64,000 bases of DNA from Lachnospiraceae bacterium (GTDB taxonomy: Bacteria > Bacillota > Clostridia > Lachnospirales > Lachnospiraceae): assembly GCA_017620255.1 (NCBI GenBank), contig JAFZQU010000001.1, positions 124,001 through 188,000 of the forward strand, in the 5' to 3' direction. The translations under genes were made by a program, and so were the position numbers. Positions 53,767 to 63,703 of the stretch are shown here, piece by piece. Each line of letters opens with the position of its first letter. Position 1 is the stretch's first letter. The notes beneath the pieces were generated by a model. That model saw only the letters and a program-made list of their open reading frames with translations, made no database searches and was not told the DNA's origin.

Positions 53767-56733
53767 ATGAAGATGAGACGGACGAGGGTATTATCGGTGA
53801 TCCTGGCGTTGAGTATGGTGTTCTCAACGCCTTTTTCCGTTGCCGCGGCAGAGGATGAGATCTTTTCGGAAAACGTGGCAGAGGATGCGGTCACTGTGGA
53901 GGAGGCTGTTGCAGTCGAAGAGAACGGAGAGGATCTTCCTGACGAAGAGACTGTCACGGACACGGTTGCTGAGCCCTGGATACTGACGCTGGAGGTTGCG
54001 GAGTCTGCAGGATATGCGGTGCTGACTGGCCAGACGGAAGACCTTCCCGAAGCAGTGGAGGTGTGCGTTTATGCGGAGGACTCTACACTGTTTGAAGCGC
54101 AGTTGCCCGTTAACGAAAACGGAGAATACAGGTACGAACTGCCGCTTGCGGAACTGCTTCCCGGTGGGTATCAGCTTGCGGCGTATGCGGATGGAGAGAT
54201 GATCGCCGGCGGTGATTTTTACGTAGTGGATGTTCTTGCATCGGAGGATGAAACCTGTGAACTGCGCCTTAATGAGGATACGTTCTATGTACCGTCCGAA
54301 GGCCTTTCCGATGTGGAAGACGCATCGGAAGAACCTCAGACTGAAGAAGCGACGGGCGATGATGAAACCGTCGCTCAGGAGGAAGCAGAAGCCGATGCGG
54401 AGGCACCGGAAGAGGAAAGACTCGGTGTTCCGGGTTCGGTGAAGGTAGGCCTTGGCGAATCTTCTTCCGATCATGATCTCTATATTTATCTTACCGGGGA
54501 GTCTGCTTTTGTCACCATTACGGTCACGCGCCGCGGTCTGAATGAAAAATATGCCATTACCACAGTGGAATGCGAAGTGGGGACAACGAAAGTCAACCTG
54601 GATGACCTCGACCTCAAGCTGCCTGCGGGAACATGGTTTTTAGAGGCGTATGTTTATGAGCATGAAGAGGTGCATACGGGAACGAACCAGCACGTTCTTT
54701 ATCAGGTTCACCAAACCGGGGAGATCGCTGAGATCAATAAGGCAACTCCCGGCCATTCGGACGGTTCGTTCCGGCTGCGGAATGAGGAAAGATATTATCA
54801 CAATTCCGATGACGTGACCGGATCGATCAGCTACAGGAACCTGAATTGGGATAATTATATGACAAGCGCTCGTGCGGATACTCTTATCACCAATCTTCCT
54901 GCAGGAACCTATGAGGTGCGTTTCAACGCGACGACGCAGACGGGAAGCCCGAAGCGATACTGTGCGGCTACAGAGTATAAAACATTTATCATCGGGGAGG
55001 AACCGCGGGAAGTTACGAAGATGGAGTTCACCACGGATGGAGAACATGTTATCAGCAGCCAGGTAAACATGTATAAAGGTGCAACAAGGATATTCCCGAT
55101 CAAATTCAATGACGGTTTATCGGAGCCGGATGATAAGCGGGTAAAATATGAGAGCTCCGATCCGTCCAAAGTTTCCGTGGATGCGAACGGAAACGTGAAA
55201 GCACTGAAGGAGGTGAAACCTCCGGAACTGCCCGTAACCATAAAGGCTACCGCTCTGTCCAACGGTAAAACTGCATCTCTCCAGATAGCGGTTCTCGGGT
55301 CTATCACAATGAAGTTTGCAAAGTCTTCCCTGAACGTGGAAAAGTCTGCTGGGGTTATCTTGGATTTTACAGCGACGAAAAATACACCGAACGAATTTTA
55401 TGTTTCAAGTTCCGACCAAAGCATATGCGAGATCGCATCCCCGTTTGCGCTGACCGGATATGACGCATCAACCGGGAAGGGTTACTTAACGATCAACCCT
55501 TCTGCCGTCAAGAAACCGGGCAAGGTCACGATCACGGCCACATATGAAGCCACAGGACAATTCACCACCTGTGATGTGATCTTCAACGGCGTTTACAAAC
55601 CGGGAACAGCTGATATGTCTGTGATCAGCGGCGGCAAGAAGATGACAGGCTGGATCTACCTGGATGATGTGAAAAGCACCGTCACCACGAAAGCCAAGGC
55701 AAAGCACATTTACTATATCGATCCGGTTACCGGAAAGCCGGTAAACGGACTAGTAAAGATAGGAAAAGATCTTTATTATTTCAAGGATTACGAAGCCTAT
55801 ACGGCGAAGGAAGATCAACCGGCCTATATGGATTACCATGAGATCTATTTCGGAAAAGGCGGCAAACTGCTGACCGGATGGCAGCAACATGGGACGGATC
55901 GGTATTATTACGATCCGGAGACGGGCATTGCCGTTCAGTATGGATTTGTTCCGGTTGGCAGGGGCAGCGGATACGTTGATAATTATGTAAGGTGGGAAGA
56001 AGGAATAACGTTCATCGGAAGTTATTATTATTACTTCGAAAAAGGAGTCATTCAGACCGGCTGGATCTACTTAAACGATGCCGATGAGAAATGCGCAAAA
56101 TCAAAGGCTACCAAATGGTACTATGCGGATCCCGTAACGGCCAGGATCTCCGATACAGAGGGTATCCTCACCATCGGAAAAAAAGACTATTACATAAGCA
56201 ATTCTCCCTCCAACGGTTGTATCCGTCATGAGGCTGGATTTATCGACGCGGATCACTCATCGGATGTGAGTGCCGGTGATCTTTACACCGGTGCGGATGG
56301 GGTGATCGTTGTAAATAAAACAGTTACGTCTGATGGAAAAACATATTATCTGGGGGCGGACGGACATCCGAAAACAGGCATGTTCTTAGACGGTGGCAAA
56401 TTTGTCTGCACGGATTCCAAGGGCTCCGGGCTTAACAATTGTGCCTCCCTTTACATCTGCGGCGATGATAACAGCGGCAGTGCAACGGCTTTCGGGTTCG
56501 TGTCGCAAAAAGGCGAGATGCTGTTTTATGACGATACATATCAAACAACCCAGCTGAAGAATCAATGGCTTCGCACAACCTCAGCTGAGAAAAGCCGGGT
56601 GAAGGATATTATTACCTGGATAAGAGCGGTAAGATCGCAAAAGGGTTTCAGACGATCAACGGGAAGCGGTACTATTTTGATGAGACCACCGGACTTCTTG
56701 AGACCGGCGCGCCATTGTACGATCAGAACATAG
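53767..56733 (+). CDS. Giant secreted cell-surface repeat protein, N-terminal part before a frameshift
   Basis: From ATG 53767 (GGAG upstream): signal peptide (RRTRVLSVILALSMVFSTPFSVAAA), an acidic region (about 30-220), beta domains including a Big_2-like Ig domain (KVSVDANGNVKALKE), then aromatic/glycine-rich wall-binding repeats such as MTGWIYLDD, KIGKDLYYFKD and LLTGWQQHGTDRYYYDPETG. Such repeats bind surface glycans. The last ~47 residues (after 56589) lose the repeat pattern, while the -1 frame resumes it; see the next entry. Confidence 0.8.
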   Translation: MKMRRTRVLSVILALSMVFSTPFSVAAAEDEIFSENVAEDAVTVEEAVAVEENGEDLPDEETVTDTVAEPWILTLEVAESAGYAVLTGQTEDLPEAVEVCVYAEDSTLFEAQLPVNENGEYRYELPLAELLPGGYQLAAYADGEMIAGGDFYVVDVLASEDETCELRLNEDTFYVPSEGLSDVEDASEEPQTEEATGDDETVAQEEAEADAEAPEEERLGVPGSVKVGLGESSSDHDLYIYLTGESAFVTITVTRRGLNEKYAITTVECEVGTTKVNLDDLDLKLPAGTWFLEAYVYEHEEVHTGTNQHVLYQVHQTGEIAEINKATPGHSDGSFRLRNEERYYHNSDDVTGSISYRNLNWDNYMTSARADTLITNLPAGTYEVRFNATTQTGSPKRYCAATEYKTFIIGEEPREVTKMEFTTDGEHVISSQVNMYKGATRIFPIKFNDGLSEPDDKRVKYESSDPSKVSVDANGNVKALKEVKPPELPVTIKATALSNGKTASLQIAVLGSITMKFAKSSLNVEKSAGVILDFTATKNTPNEFYVSSSDQSICEIASPFALTGYDASTGKGYLTINPSAVKKPGKVTITATYEATGQFTTCDVIFNGVYKPGTADMSVISGGKKMTGWIYLDDVKSTVTTKAKAKHIYYIDPVTGKPVNGLVKIGKDLYYFKDYEAYTAKEDQPAYMDYHEIYFGKGGKLLTGWQQHGTDRYYYDPETGIAVQYGFVPVGRGSGYVDNYVRWEEGITFIGSYYYYFEKGVIQTGWIYLNDADEKCAKSKATKWYYADPVTARISDTEGILTIGKKDYYISNSPSNGCIRHEAGFIDADHSSDVSAGDLYTGADGVIVVNKTVTSDGKTYYLGADGHPKTGMFLDGGKFVCTDSKGSGLNNCASLYICGDDNSGSATAFGFVSQKGEMLFYDDTYQTTQLKNQWLRTTSAEKSRVKDIITWIRAVRSQKGFRRSTGSGTILMRPPDFLRPARHCTIRT

Positions 56734-58658
56734 AGAGGAAGCAGCTCGTCACGGCACCGATCAAGGGAAAACTGTACCTGCTCAATAATATTACCGACAC
56801 ATACGCAAATGCTTTCCCCGGCAGGATCTACTATAAGGAGGCCGGTAAGAAGGGCAGCAAACCGAAAGAATATTATGTGGATGCAAACGGCGTCTGTCAG
56901 ACCGGCTGGCAGACGATCAACAAGCAGAAGTTTTATTTTGGCGCAGACGGGAAAAAACTGTTCGACGATTTTGAATTAAACGGAAAATGTTATTTCATAA
57001 ACAGTGACGGATCCTTGTACAGTGACAGTCAGGAAAAGATCATAAAGAGCGGTTCTCATGTGACCGGCGTGGTGAAAAAGGACGGCACCTATATGGCGGG
57101 GTGGATCTATCTTGACAGTTCAAACAGCAATGTCCTGAAAAAACCCTCCAAGGACGGGCATACCTATTATGCGGGTCCGGGTGGAAGTATCATGTCCGTA
57201 TATAACAGGATCTATCTGATCGGCAAAAAGTACTATTCGGTAGGCTCCGACGGCAGTATGATCACGGGCTGGAAATATATGGAACAACCGGAATTCGTAG
57301 ATGCTTCCACAGGGGAGAGGATCATCAGATATTACGGGAAAAACTTCTGCTTCTGTTTTGATCCGGAGGCAGGCAACGGAATGCTTACGGGGTTGCAGAA
57401 GGTCGATCAAAAGCCCTGCACCGCAAACGGACAGATCCTGACCGATCAGGAGGGGAAGGCCGTCATTAACAAAGGGGATGCGACTGTATTCTTCTATCAG
57501 GATATGACGGACGATCATCCCATCGGGGCCCTCGCATTGAACATGCCGGTGGTTGACGGCGGCAATTTATACAGCCTGCGCAAGGACGGCACACTTTGTG
57601 AAAATGAAAGCGGCTGGGTCGATGCGGAAGGTTCCGGATACAGACTGGATGACGGTACGCTGGCCAGGGGAAGGATGGCGGTCAAGGACAACGATGTCGA
57701 ACGCTATTGCTGTTTTGATCTACAGGACGGCTCGCTACAGAAAGACTGCTTAAGAAAGACCGGTAACAAATGGTATTACTATAATGCGAAAGGAATGCAG
57801 GAGAAAAAGAATATTTTTGCCTCGCCGGCAGGCGAACCAAAGGTGAAGGCGGTATACGCTGCCGATGGAAGCATTTCCGGCTTTGTATATGAAGCGGACG
57901 GCAAGAAAGCATCCGATGTGGCGATCTTATTCTCGGAAGAAATGACGATCCTCGGAAAGGATTCCCTTCCCGCAACGGGACTCGTAGCCCACGCAGGTGT
58001 CAGCCGTTATTATCGTGCCGACGGCAGACCGTATTTCACAGGAGGGAAAAACAGTCTGGTCAAGATCGGCAAAAAATATTACCTGTGCCGGGACGGCAAG
58101 ATGCTCTCGGGTGAGAATGAGTTGGAAACCCTCGATGTATCTTTGTCGGAAGACGAACAGAAGAACCTGACAGCATATTTCAGCGTTGCCGATTCCGCCT
58201 CTGTGGCACCTTACTACTGTTATACGGGCGCGGATGGCGCCGTCCTGCAAAACGCCCTGATTTCGGGTAATCCTTACGGAACTCACACGAACGCATACGG
58301 TCTTCTGATAGATGATACAGATCTTGCATGGTTCTATAAGTATGGCGGAAAGTGGCATGTTCCCGACAAAACCGGTCCGGGGGAAGATGCGGATTCTTTG
58401 TATGAATACAGCACAAGTTTTCTGGTGAATGTCCGGATCCGCTGGAGGGCGGACGGCGTCCTTCAGGGGATATACGGAATGGACGGAAAGGCGGTCAGCG
58501 GGCTGTATTACTATGATGTCTCCGGTGACTCCTATGCGATCCTTCTGAAAAACGGACTTCCGGTTACCGGCAAACAGACGGTTACCCTTCCCGGCGGTAT
58601 CAAGTCAACGATGTTTTTTGACGCCGATTGCGGTATCAGGTATGACAGACTGCTGTGA
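56592..58658 (+). CDS. Giant secreted repeat protein, C-terminal part in the -1 frame
   Basis: The same protein continues in another frame: KPGEGYYYLDKSGKIAKGF, then many wall-binding repeats (TINKQKFYFGADGKKL, AGWIYLDSSNS, TGWKYMEQ) to a clean stop at 58658. An independent start would be TTG 56715, without a ribosome site. The frames join at AAAA 56590-56593: adding one A restores a single ORF of about 1630 residues. Either a natural mutation or a sequence error. Confidence 0.75.
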   Translation, partial: KPGEGYYYLDKSGKIAKGFQTINGKRYYFDETTGLLETGAPLYDQNIERKQLVTAPIKGKLYLLNNITDTYANAFPGRIYYKEAGKKGSKPKEYYVDANGVCQTGWQTINKQKFYFGADGKKLFDDFELNGKCYFINSDGSLYSDSQEKIIKSGSHVTGVVKKDGTYMAGWIYLDSSNSNVLKKPSKDGHTYYAGPGGSIMSVYNRIYLIGKKYYSVGSDGSMITGWKYMEQPEFVDASTGERIIRYYGKNFCFCFDPEAGNGMLTGLQKVDQKPCTANGQILTDQEGKAVINKGDATVFFYQDMTDDHPIGALALNMPVVDGGNLYSLRKDGTLCENESGWVDAEGSGYRLDDGTLARGRMAVKDNDVERYCCFDLQDGSLQKDCLRKTGNKWYYYNAKGMQEKKNIFASPAGEPKVKAVYAADGSISGFVYEADGKKASDVAILFSEEMTILGKDSLPATGLVAHAGVSRYYRADGRPYFTGGKNSLVKIGKKYYLCRDGKMLSGENELETLDVSLSEDEQKNLTAYFSVADSASVAPYYCYTGADGAVLQNALISGNPYGTHTNAYGLLIDDTDLAWFYKYGGKWHVPDKTGPGEDADSLYEYSTSFLVNVRIRWRADGVLQGIYGMDGKAVSGLYYYDVSGDSYAILLKNGLPVTGKQTVTLPGGIKSTMFFDADCGIRYDRLL

Positions 58659-58686
58659 TCAACCGGACCGATCAAAACGCATGAGA

Positions 58687-58713
58687 AAGGGGCGGATCTT
58701 CCGCCTCTTTTTT
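58687..58713 (+). terminator. Terminator of the giant secreted protein gene
   Basis: Stem AGGGGCGGA (58688-58696) with TCCGCCTCT (58700-58708), three-base loop, one G-T pair, T-run to 58713. Confidence 0.88.
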
Positions 58714-58793
58714 CCTGCATCCGGCTACCCGGAAAAGTTTTTTTACACAGATTAAAAATTCGCAAAGGTTCCATGTTCATGCATTGGAATCTA

Positions 58794-58802
58794 TGCTATA
58801 CT
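58794..58802 (+). promoter_or_regulatory. Extended -10 promoter of the DUF5717 operon
   Basis: TGCTATACT (58794-58802) is an extended -10 with a poor -35. AGGGGAG (58811-58817) could be a ribosome site but lies 18 bases from GTG 58836. Confidence 0.4.
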
Positions 58803-58835
58803 GTATGTTAAGGGGAGTATACTCGACAGCATTGT

Positions 58836-61800
58836 GTGGTGAGTAGCTTGCGCGAAATTGTAGACAAACTGATCAATGGGTTTTTTGAGTATGACTGCGG
58901 GAAACTCACTTTTAGTGTACCTAAAATTGACGTGTCCGTACCCCCGGGGGAACTCTATGAGGGGACCTTCACTCTGAAAAGTGTCACGGATACGCTCGTC
59001 ACAGGACATGTTTACACATCCGGCATGCGTCTCGTATGCAGAACCGACTATTTTGAAGATGTAGAAAAAGAGATCCGATATGTGTTTGATCCCACGGGTT
59101 TGGAAGCGGGGGATGTAGTCAAAGGCGACATCCAGATCGTTTCTTCCGCCGGTGAGTATTATATTCCTTTTGTTTTCTCGATCATCAATACCACGATCGA
59201 ATCGTCGCTCGGAAGCGTACGGAATCTGTTCCACTTTACAAATCAGGCCCAGCTGAACTGGGACGAAGCGGTCCATATGTTCTATTCGCCGCGCTTTATC
59301 CAGATCTTTGATGGAAATGACAGGATCCATCTGGATAAGTACCTGGGATTCCTGAACGCGCCGCACTCTGAACAGAGCGTGGATGCATTTCTGGTTGCCA
59401 TCAATAAAAAACAGCCCATGCAGTTTTCACTGGACCGCTCGGTGTATGAGTTCAGGGATGTGCTTGAAAACATGCGCTGCGAGGTTACGGTGCATAAATC
59501 CACATGGGGTTATGTGCATCTGGAACTGAGCACGGACGGTGATTTTGTCCGTCTGGAAAAAGAAACCGTAACGGACCTTGATTTTCTCGGAAATGATTAC
59601 CGGCTGGTATTCTATCTGGACGATACCAAACTGCACGAAGGTAACAACTACGGGCGGATCCTGCTGCACGGCGGCACGAAGGACCAGACGCTCACGATCG
59701 TTGCGAGCAAACGCAAACAGACTTCCCCGGGAAGGGCAAAGAAGCGCGAATGGAACCAGCTGATCAACCGCCTGATGCGCAAATATCTGTCGTTCCGCCT
59801 GAAACTGATCAATGTCAACGCATGGACCAGAGAATCCATGAAAATCGTGGAACGCCTGAATGCCGTTGACGACAAGAATCCGCTGTCGCGGTTGTTCCAG
59901 GCACAGCTGCTTCTGGTCGAAGAGCGGTACAACGAAGCCAACTGGATCTTAGAGCATGTGGTCAATGACATGAACATCCACAATACGGATCCGGAAGTGT
60001 ACTGTTACTATCTGTACCTGACCACACTGTACCGGCGGGAAGAAGATTATGTAAACCAAATTAGCGCGCAGGTCAATTCCATTTATGAGCAGAAGCCGAA
60101 GGCGTTCCAGATCCTCTGGACCCTGCTGTATCTGGATGAACATCTGGCAGGAAGCGATTCCGCAAAACTCGCTGCGATCGAGAAACAGTTCCATATGAAC
60201 TGCTTCAGCCCGATCCTGTACATGGAAGCCTATATATGTTATGTAAACAATCCGGCATTGCTTGCCAAGCTGACGGATTTTGAGTTACAGGTACTGTGGC
60301 TGCCTGTCAGGAACGGAAGACTGGACCGCGAGGTCATGAGCCAGCTCACTTATCTTGCCGCCAAGCAAAAATCGATCACGCCGCAGCTGATGAAAGTCCT
60401 GTTTGGCGCCTATTCGATCCTGCCGGATCCGGAGCTTGCCACCGTGATCTGCACGCTGCTGATCAAGGAAGATAAACGGGACAGCGTTTACTTCCCCTGG
60501 TATGTGAGAGGCGTTGAAGCGGATGCCAGGATCACGAAACTGTACGAATATTTTATCTATTCATTGCCGGAAGGCTATGCGCAGGCCCTGCCAAAGCAGG
60601 TGTTCATGTATTTCGGATACCAGAACGATCTTTCACCGCTGCACAGGGCGCGCCTGTATGCAAACCTGATCGCGCATAAGCAGGAATTGCCGGAGCTCTA
60701 TGAATCCTATACGGAACAGATGATGGTATTTGCACGCGAGCAGATCGAGCAGGAAAAGATCAGCCGCGAACTGGCCGCGCTTTACAAGGATGTCCTGTTT
60801 GCGCAGAATATGCGTCCGGATCTGGCCAATCACCTGTCAAAAGTGATCTTTGCGCAGGAGCTGTCCGTACCGGAGCCGGATATGAAGAAGGTTGTGATCC
60901 TGCAGGAACAGTTTGTGGAAGAGCAGACCTATCCCGTGGAAGACCACATGGCCTATCCGCTCATCTATAACGATGAGTGCACGCTCTTTTTGGAGAATGA
61001 GCTTGGCGAGCGGAAACTGGTGGATAAGAGTCGGCTGCAGAAGCTGATGAACGAGACCCTGTACATCCCGCTCATTAAAGATTATGTAAACCAAAATCTG
61101 CTGTTCACTTCCTATCTCGTGGAAGGAAAGCGGCATTACGTGACCGTGGATGAGAGCAATGTGGAGCGCTGCAGGGAACTGGTGGATTCTTCCGCCGTGA
61201 AGGAATCCTATAAACGCGACATCCGTTCCGGGCTGATGCATTACTATTACGACAACGACGAGGGATCCACGCTGGATTCGTTCCTCGAAGAGATGGATGC
61301 TAAGGTGCTCGACGCCAAAGACCGTGCGGAACTCATTCATTTCTATGTGCTGCGGAGCATGTACGAAGAAGCCTACGAGCTGATGTGCATCTACGGCACG
61401 GATGAGATCAACGCAAAGACCTGCGTGAAGATCTGCGCACGCATGGTGGAACAGAAAGACAGACTGCCGGATCCGATGCTCGTGAAGATGTGCTATTTTG
61501 CCTTCAGGCAGGGGAAATATGATTCGGAGACACTGCAGTATCTGGTCGACAACTTTGACGGCCTGACAAAGGAACTCAGGGATCTCTGGAAGGCGGCGGG
61601 ACAGTTTGATCTTGACTGCTATATGCTGACGGAGAAACTGATCATCCAGATGCTCTACACCAGGACAACGGTCGGTGAGAAGGAGCAGATCTTTGAACAT
61701 TATTTAAGCATCGGTGCGTCCACAAGGGTGGAACTTGCGTACCTGTCCTATTCGGCGTTTGACTATTTTGCGAAAGAACGCCTGACGGATGATTCGATCT

Positions 61801-62405
61801 TCGAGCATCTGGTGGACAATTACAGACTCGGCGAAGAACTGAATGACGCCTGCAAACTTGCACTGCTCAAATACTACGCGGAGGAAAAGCACGATCATTC
61901 CGAGCGCATCAAGGATATGCTGCGTGCGTTCTTAAAAGAGTATATGCACCGGAACATGTATTTCAGGTTTTTCAGCGCGTACATCACGCTCCTGCCGGAG
62001 CTTGGCGCGTTTGAAGATAAAGCGATCATCGAATACAGGACGAATCCCGGCAACCGCGTGATGATCCATTACATTCTGGAGGAGCCGGATTCCGAGGAGG
62101 ACACTTACCGCACGGAAGAGATGCGCAACATGTACGGCGGCGTCTTCTCCAAGGATTTTGTACTGTTCTTTGGTGAGAACCTGCAATATTACATCACGGA
62201 GGAAAAGGGCGGCAGAGAGCAGCTGACGGTCAGCGATTCGGTCAGCATTTCGGAATCGTCCGCACTCGAGAGCGAGTCACGCTACAGCCTGCTAAACGAT
62301 ATGGTCGTGAGCAAGACGCTGCAGGATGATGAAACACTGTTGAAACTGATGGAGGAATATGTGGAAGCCGACTGCTTCACCACACAGATTTTTAATATCC
62401 TATGA
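58836..62405 (+). CDS. Large DUF5717-type protein of unknown function
   Basis: About 1189 residues from GTG 58836; GTG 58839 and TTG 58848 are alternatives. No signal peptide or membrane span, so cytoplasmic. Residues 20-130 and 205-300 look like Ig-like beta-sandwich domains (DVSVPPGELYEGTFTLKS; STWGYVHLELSTDGDF). From about 310 to the C-terminus it is almost wholly helical with repeated paired helices, like a TPR/solenoid (RLFQAQLLLVEERYNEANWILEHV). It resembles Lachnospiraceae DUF5717. Overlaps the next gene by 4 bases. Confidence 0.75.
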   Translation: MVSSLREIVDKLINGFFEYDCGKLTFSVPKIDVSVPPGELYEGTFTLKSVTDTLVTGHVYTSGMRLVCRTDYFEDVEKEIRYVFDPTGLEAGDVVKGDIQIVSSAGEYYIPFVFSIINTTIESSLGSVRNLFHFTNQAQLNWDEAVHMFYSPRFIQIFDGNDRIHLDKYLGFLNAPHSEQSVDAFLVAINKKQPMQFSLDRSVYEFRDVLENMRCEVTVHKSTWGYVHLELSTDGDFVRLEKETVTDLDFLGNDYRLVFYLDDTKLHEGNNYGRILLHGGTKDQTLTIVASKRKQTSPGRAKKREWNQLINRLMRKYLSFRLKLINVNAWTRESMKIVERLNAVDDKNPLSRLFQAQLLLVEERYNEANWILEHVVNDMNIHNTDPEVYCYYLYLTTLYRREEDYVNQISAQVNSIYEQKPKAFQILWTLLYLDEHLAGSDSAKLAAIEKQFHMNCFSPILYMEAYICYVNNPALLAKLTDFELQVLWLPVRNGRLDREVMSQLTYLAAKQKSITPQLMKVLFGAYSILPDPELATVICTLLIKEDKRDSVYFPWYVRGVEADARITKLYEYFIYSLPEGYAQALPKQVFMYFGYQNDLSPLHRARLYANLIAHKQELPELYESYTEQMMVFAREQIEQEKISRELAALYKDVLFAQNMRPDLANHLSKVIFAQELSVPEPDMKKVVILQEQFVEEQTYPVEDHMAYPLIYNDECTLFLENELGERKLVDKSRLQKLMNETLYIPLIKDYVNQNLLFTSYLVEGKRHYVTVDESNVERCRELVDSSAVKESYKRDIRSGLMHYYYDNDEGSTLDSFLEEMDAKVLDAKDRAELIHFYVLRSMYEEAYELMCIYGTDEINAKTCVKICARMVEQKDRLPDPMLVKMCYFAFRQGKYDSETLQYLVDNFDGLTKELRDLWKAAGQFDLDCYMLTEKLIIQMLYTRTTVGEKEQIFEHYLSIGASTRVELAYLSYSAFDYFAKERLTDDSIFEHLVDNYRLGEELNDACKLALLKYYAEEKHDHSERIKDMLRAFLKEYMHRNMYFRFFSAYITLLPELGAFEDKAIIEYRTNPGNRVMIHYILEEPDSEEDTYRTEEMRNMYGGVFSKDFVLFFGENLQYYITEEKGGREQLTVSDSVSISESSALESESRYSLLNDMVVSKTLQDDETLLKLMEEYVEADCFTTQIFNIL

Positions 62406-63700
62406 TAACACTGAAGGATGATCGCAAACCCGCGTTCGTGATCGGATACGATCTGAACGACCAGGTTTCGCAGATCAGTTACTACGAACTGAATAAGGAC
62501 GTGCCGGAGACGCTCATGGATGAGGAAGAGGAAGAGCGCCTCGGGATCCCGACGGTTCTTTGCAAACGCAAGAACGTCAGTCAGTGGTATTGCGGGAGAG
62601 AGGCACAGAAAGTGGTCGAGCGCGGCGAAGGAACGCTGGTCGGAAAACTGTTAAGTTTTGCAAGGTCCGGTGCCAAGATCGAACTCGAAGGAGAGGCGTA
62701 TGACTGCGTGGATCTGCTGGTGCTGTTTGTGCGCAGAACACTCAACCAGTTATCCATGATCACGGGACCCGACCAGGTGGAAGCGATGATCTTTACGGTC
62801 GATTCGCTTGAAGGACGGACGATCGATGTGTTAAACAGCGTCGCATCTGCACTGCCCATAGCAAGAGAGCGGATCTTCTTCCAGACATATGAGGAGAGCA
62901 GTTATTACTATGTGCTCCATCAGCCTTCGGAACTGTGGGAACACGAAGTGGTGATCTTTGATTATTCGAACCAGTTCATGCGTGCTTATGATCTGTGGAT
63001 GAACCACCGCACGACGCCGATCGTCTGCTTTGTGGAACGCAGTGATTATACGGAACTCAAGACCCCGTCGCTGATGCTTGGAGAAACACCGACGGAAGAA
63101 TCCAGAGATTATCTGGATGAGTATGTACTGCATACGATCCACGGCCTGCTGAATCCGAAAACGGTCAGTTCCGTTTTCCTGATCGGTGACGGTTTTGACG
63201 AATCCTGGTGCAACAAGACGCTGAAATACCTGTGTATGGGAAGGCGTGTGTTCCAGGGTAAAAATCTCTATTCGAAGGGCGCCTGCTACTGTGCGAAAGA
63301 CAAGATCACGCCCTGCGAACTCAATAAACAGTATGTATTCCTCGGTGCAGACAAACTGAAATGCAATGTCGGCGTACAGATGCGGCGAGGACAGAGCGAG
63401 GAATACTTTGCACTGGCGGATGCCGGTGAAAACTGGTATGACGCCAAAAAACAGTTTGAGTGCATCCTGGAAGAAGGATGTTATGTAAACTTCACGATCA
63501 CGCCGCTTGACGGAAAAGACAAACAGATGCTGTCAGTGGAACTGAACGGTCTTCCGCAGCGGCCAAAGCGGGCTACCAGGCTTCGCATCATGACGGAAAT
63601 GCAGTCGGAAACTCATATCAAGATCAAGATACACGACCTCGGATTCGGAGAGATGTTTCCATCCTCCGGCAAGGTCTGGACATTGGAAGCGGAAGTGTAA
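62402..63700 (+). CDS. DUF5716-type protein with degenerate Hsp70/actin-like fold
   Basis: A 432-residue protein. FVIGYDLNDQVSQISYYEL matches the first phosphate loop of the Hsp70/actin fold; AMIFTVDSLEGRTIDVLNSVASAL, RIFFQTYEESSYYYVL and VVIFDYSNQFMRAYDL match the centre; SVFLIGDGFDESWCNKTL is the adenosine loop. The usual DLGGGT second phosphate loop has become DYSNQF, so ATP hydrolysis may be lost. A C-terminal beta domain follows (about 345-432). Coupled to the DUF5717 gene. Confidence 0.72.
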   Translation: MITLKDDRKPAFVIGYDLNDQVSQISYYELNKDVPETLMDEEEEERLGIPTVLCKRKNVSQWYCGREAQKVVERGEGTLVGKLLSFARSGAKIELEGEAYDCVDLLVLFVRRTLNQLSMITGPDQVEAMIFTVDSLEGRTIDVLNSVASALPIARERIFFQTYEESSYYYVLHQPSELWEHEVVIFDYSNQFMRAYDLWMNHRTTPIVCFVERSDYTELKTPSLMLGETPTEESRDYLDEYVLHTIHGLLNPKTVSSVFLIGDGFDESWCNKTLKYLCMGRRVFQGKNLYSKGACYCAKDKITPCELNKQYVFLGADKLKCNVGVQMRRGQSEEYFALADAGENWYDAKKQFECILEEGCYVNFTITPLDGKDKQMLSVELNGLPQRPKRATRLRIMTEMQSETHIKIKIHDLGFGEMFPSSGKVWTLEAEV

Positions 63701-63703
63701 AAA

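Noticed and set aside
56580-56600. Programmed -1 frameshift in the giant secreted protein
   Set aside because: The codons GAG AAA AGC do not form a canonical slippery heptamer, and no pairing for the Lys tRNA after slipping to GAA is expected. A deleted A is simpler.
60837-61700. Minus-strand ORF opposite the DUF5717 gene
   Set aside because: Antisense to a long intact gene; low-complexity histidine/leucine-rich composition.
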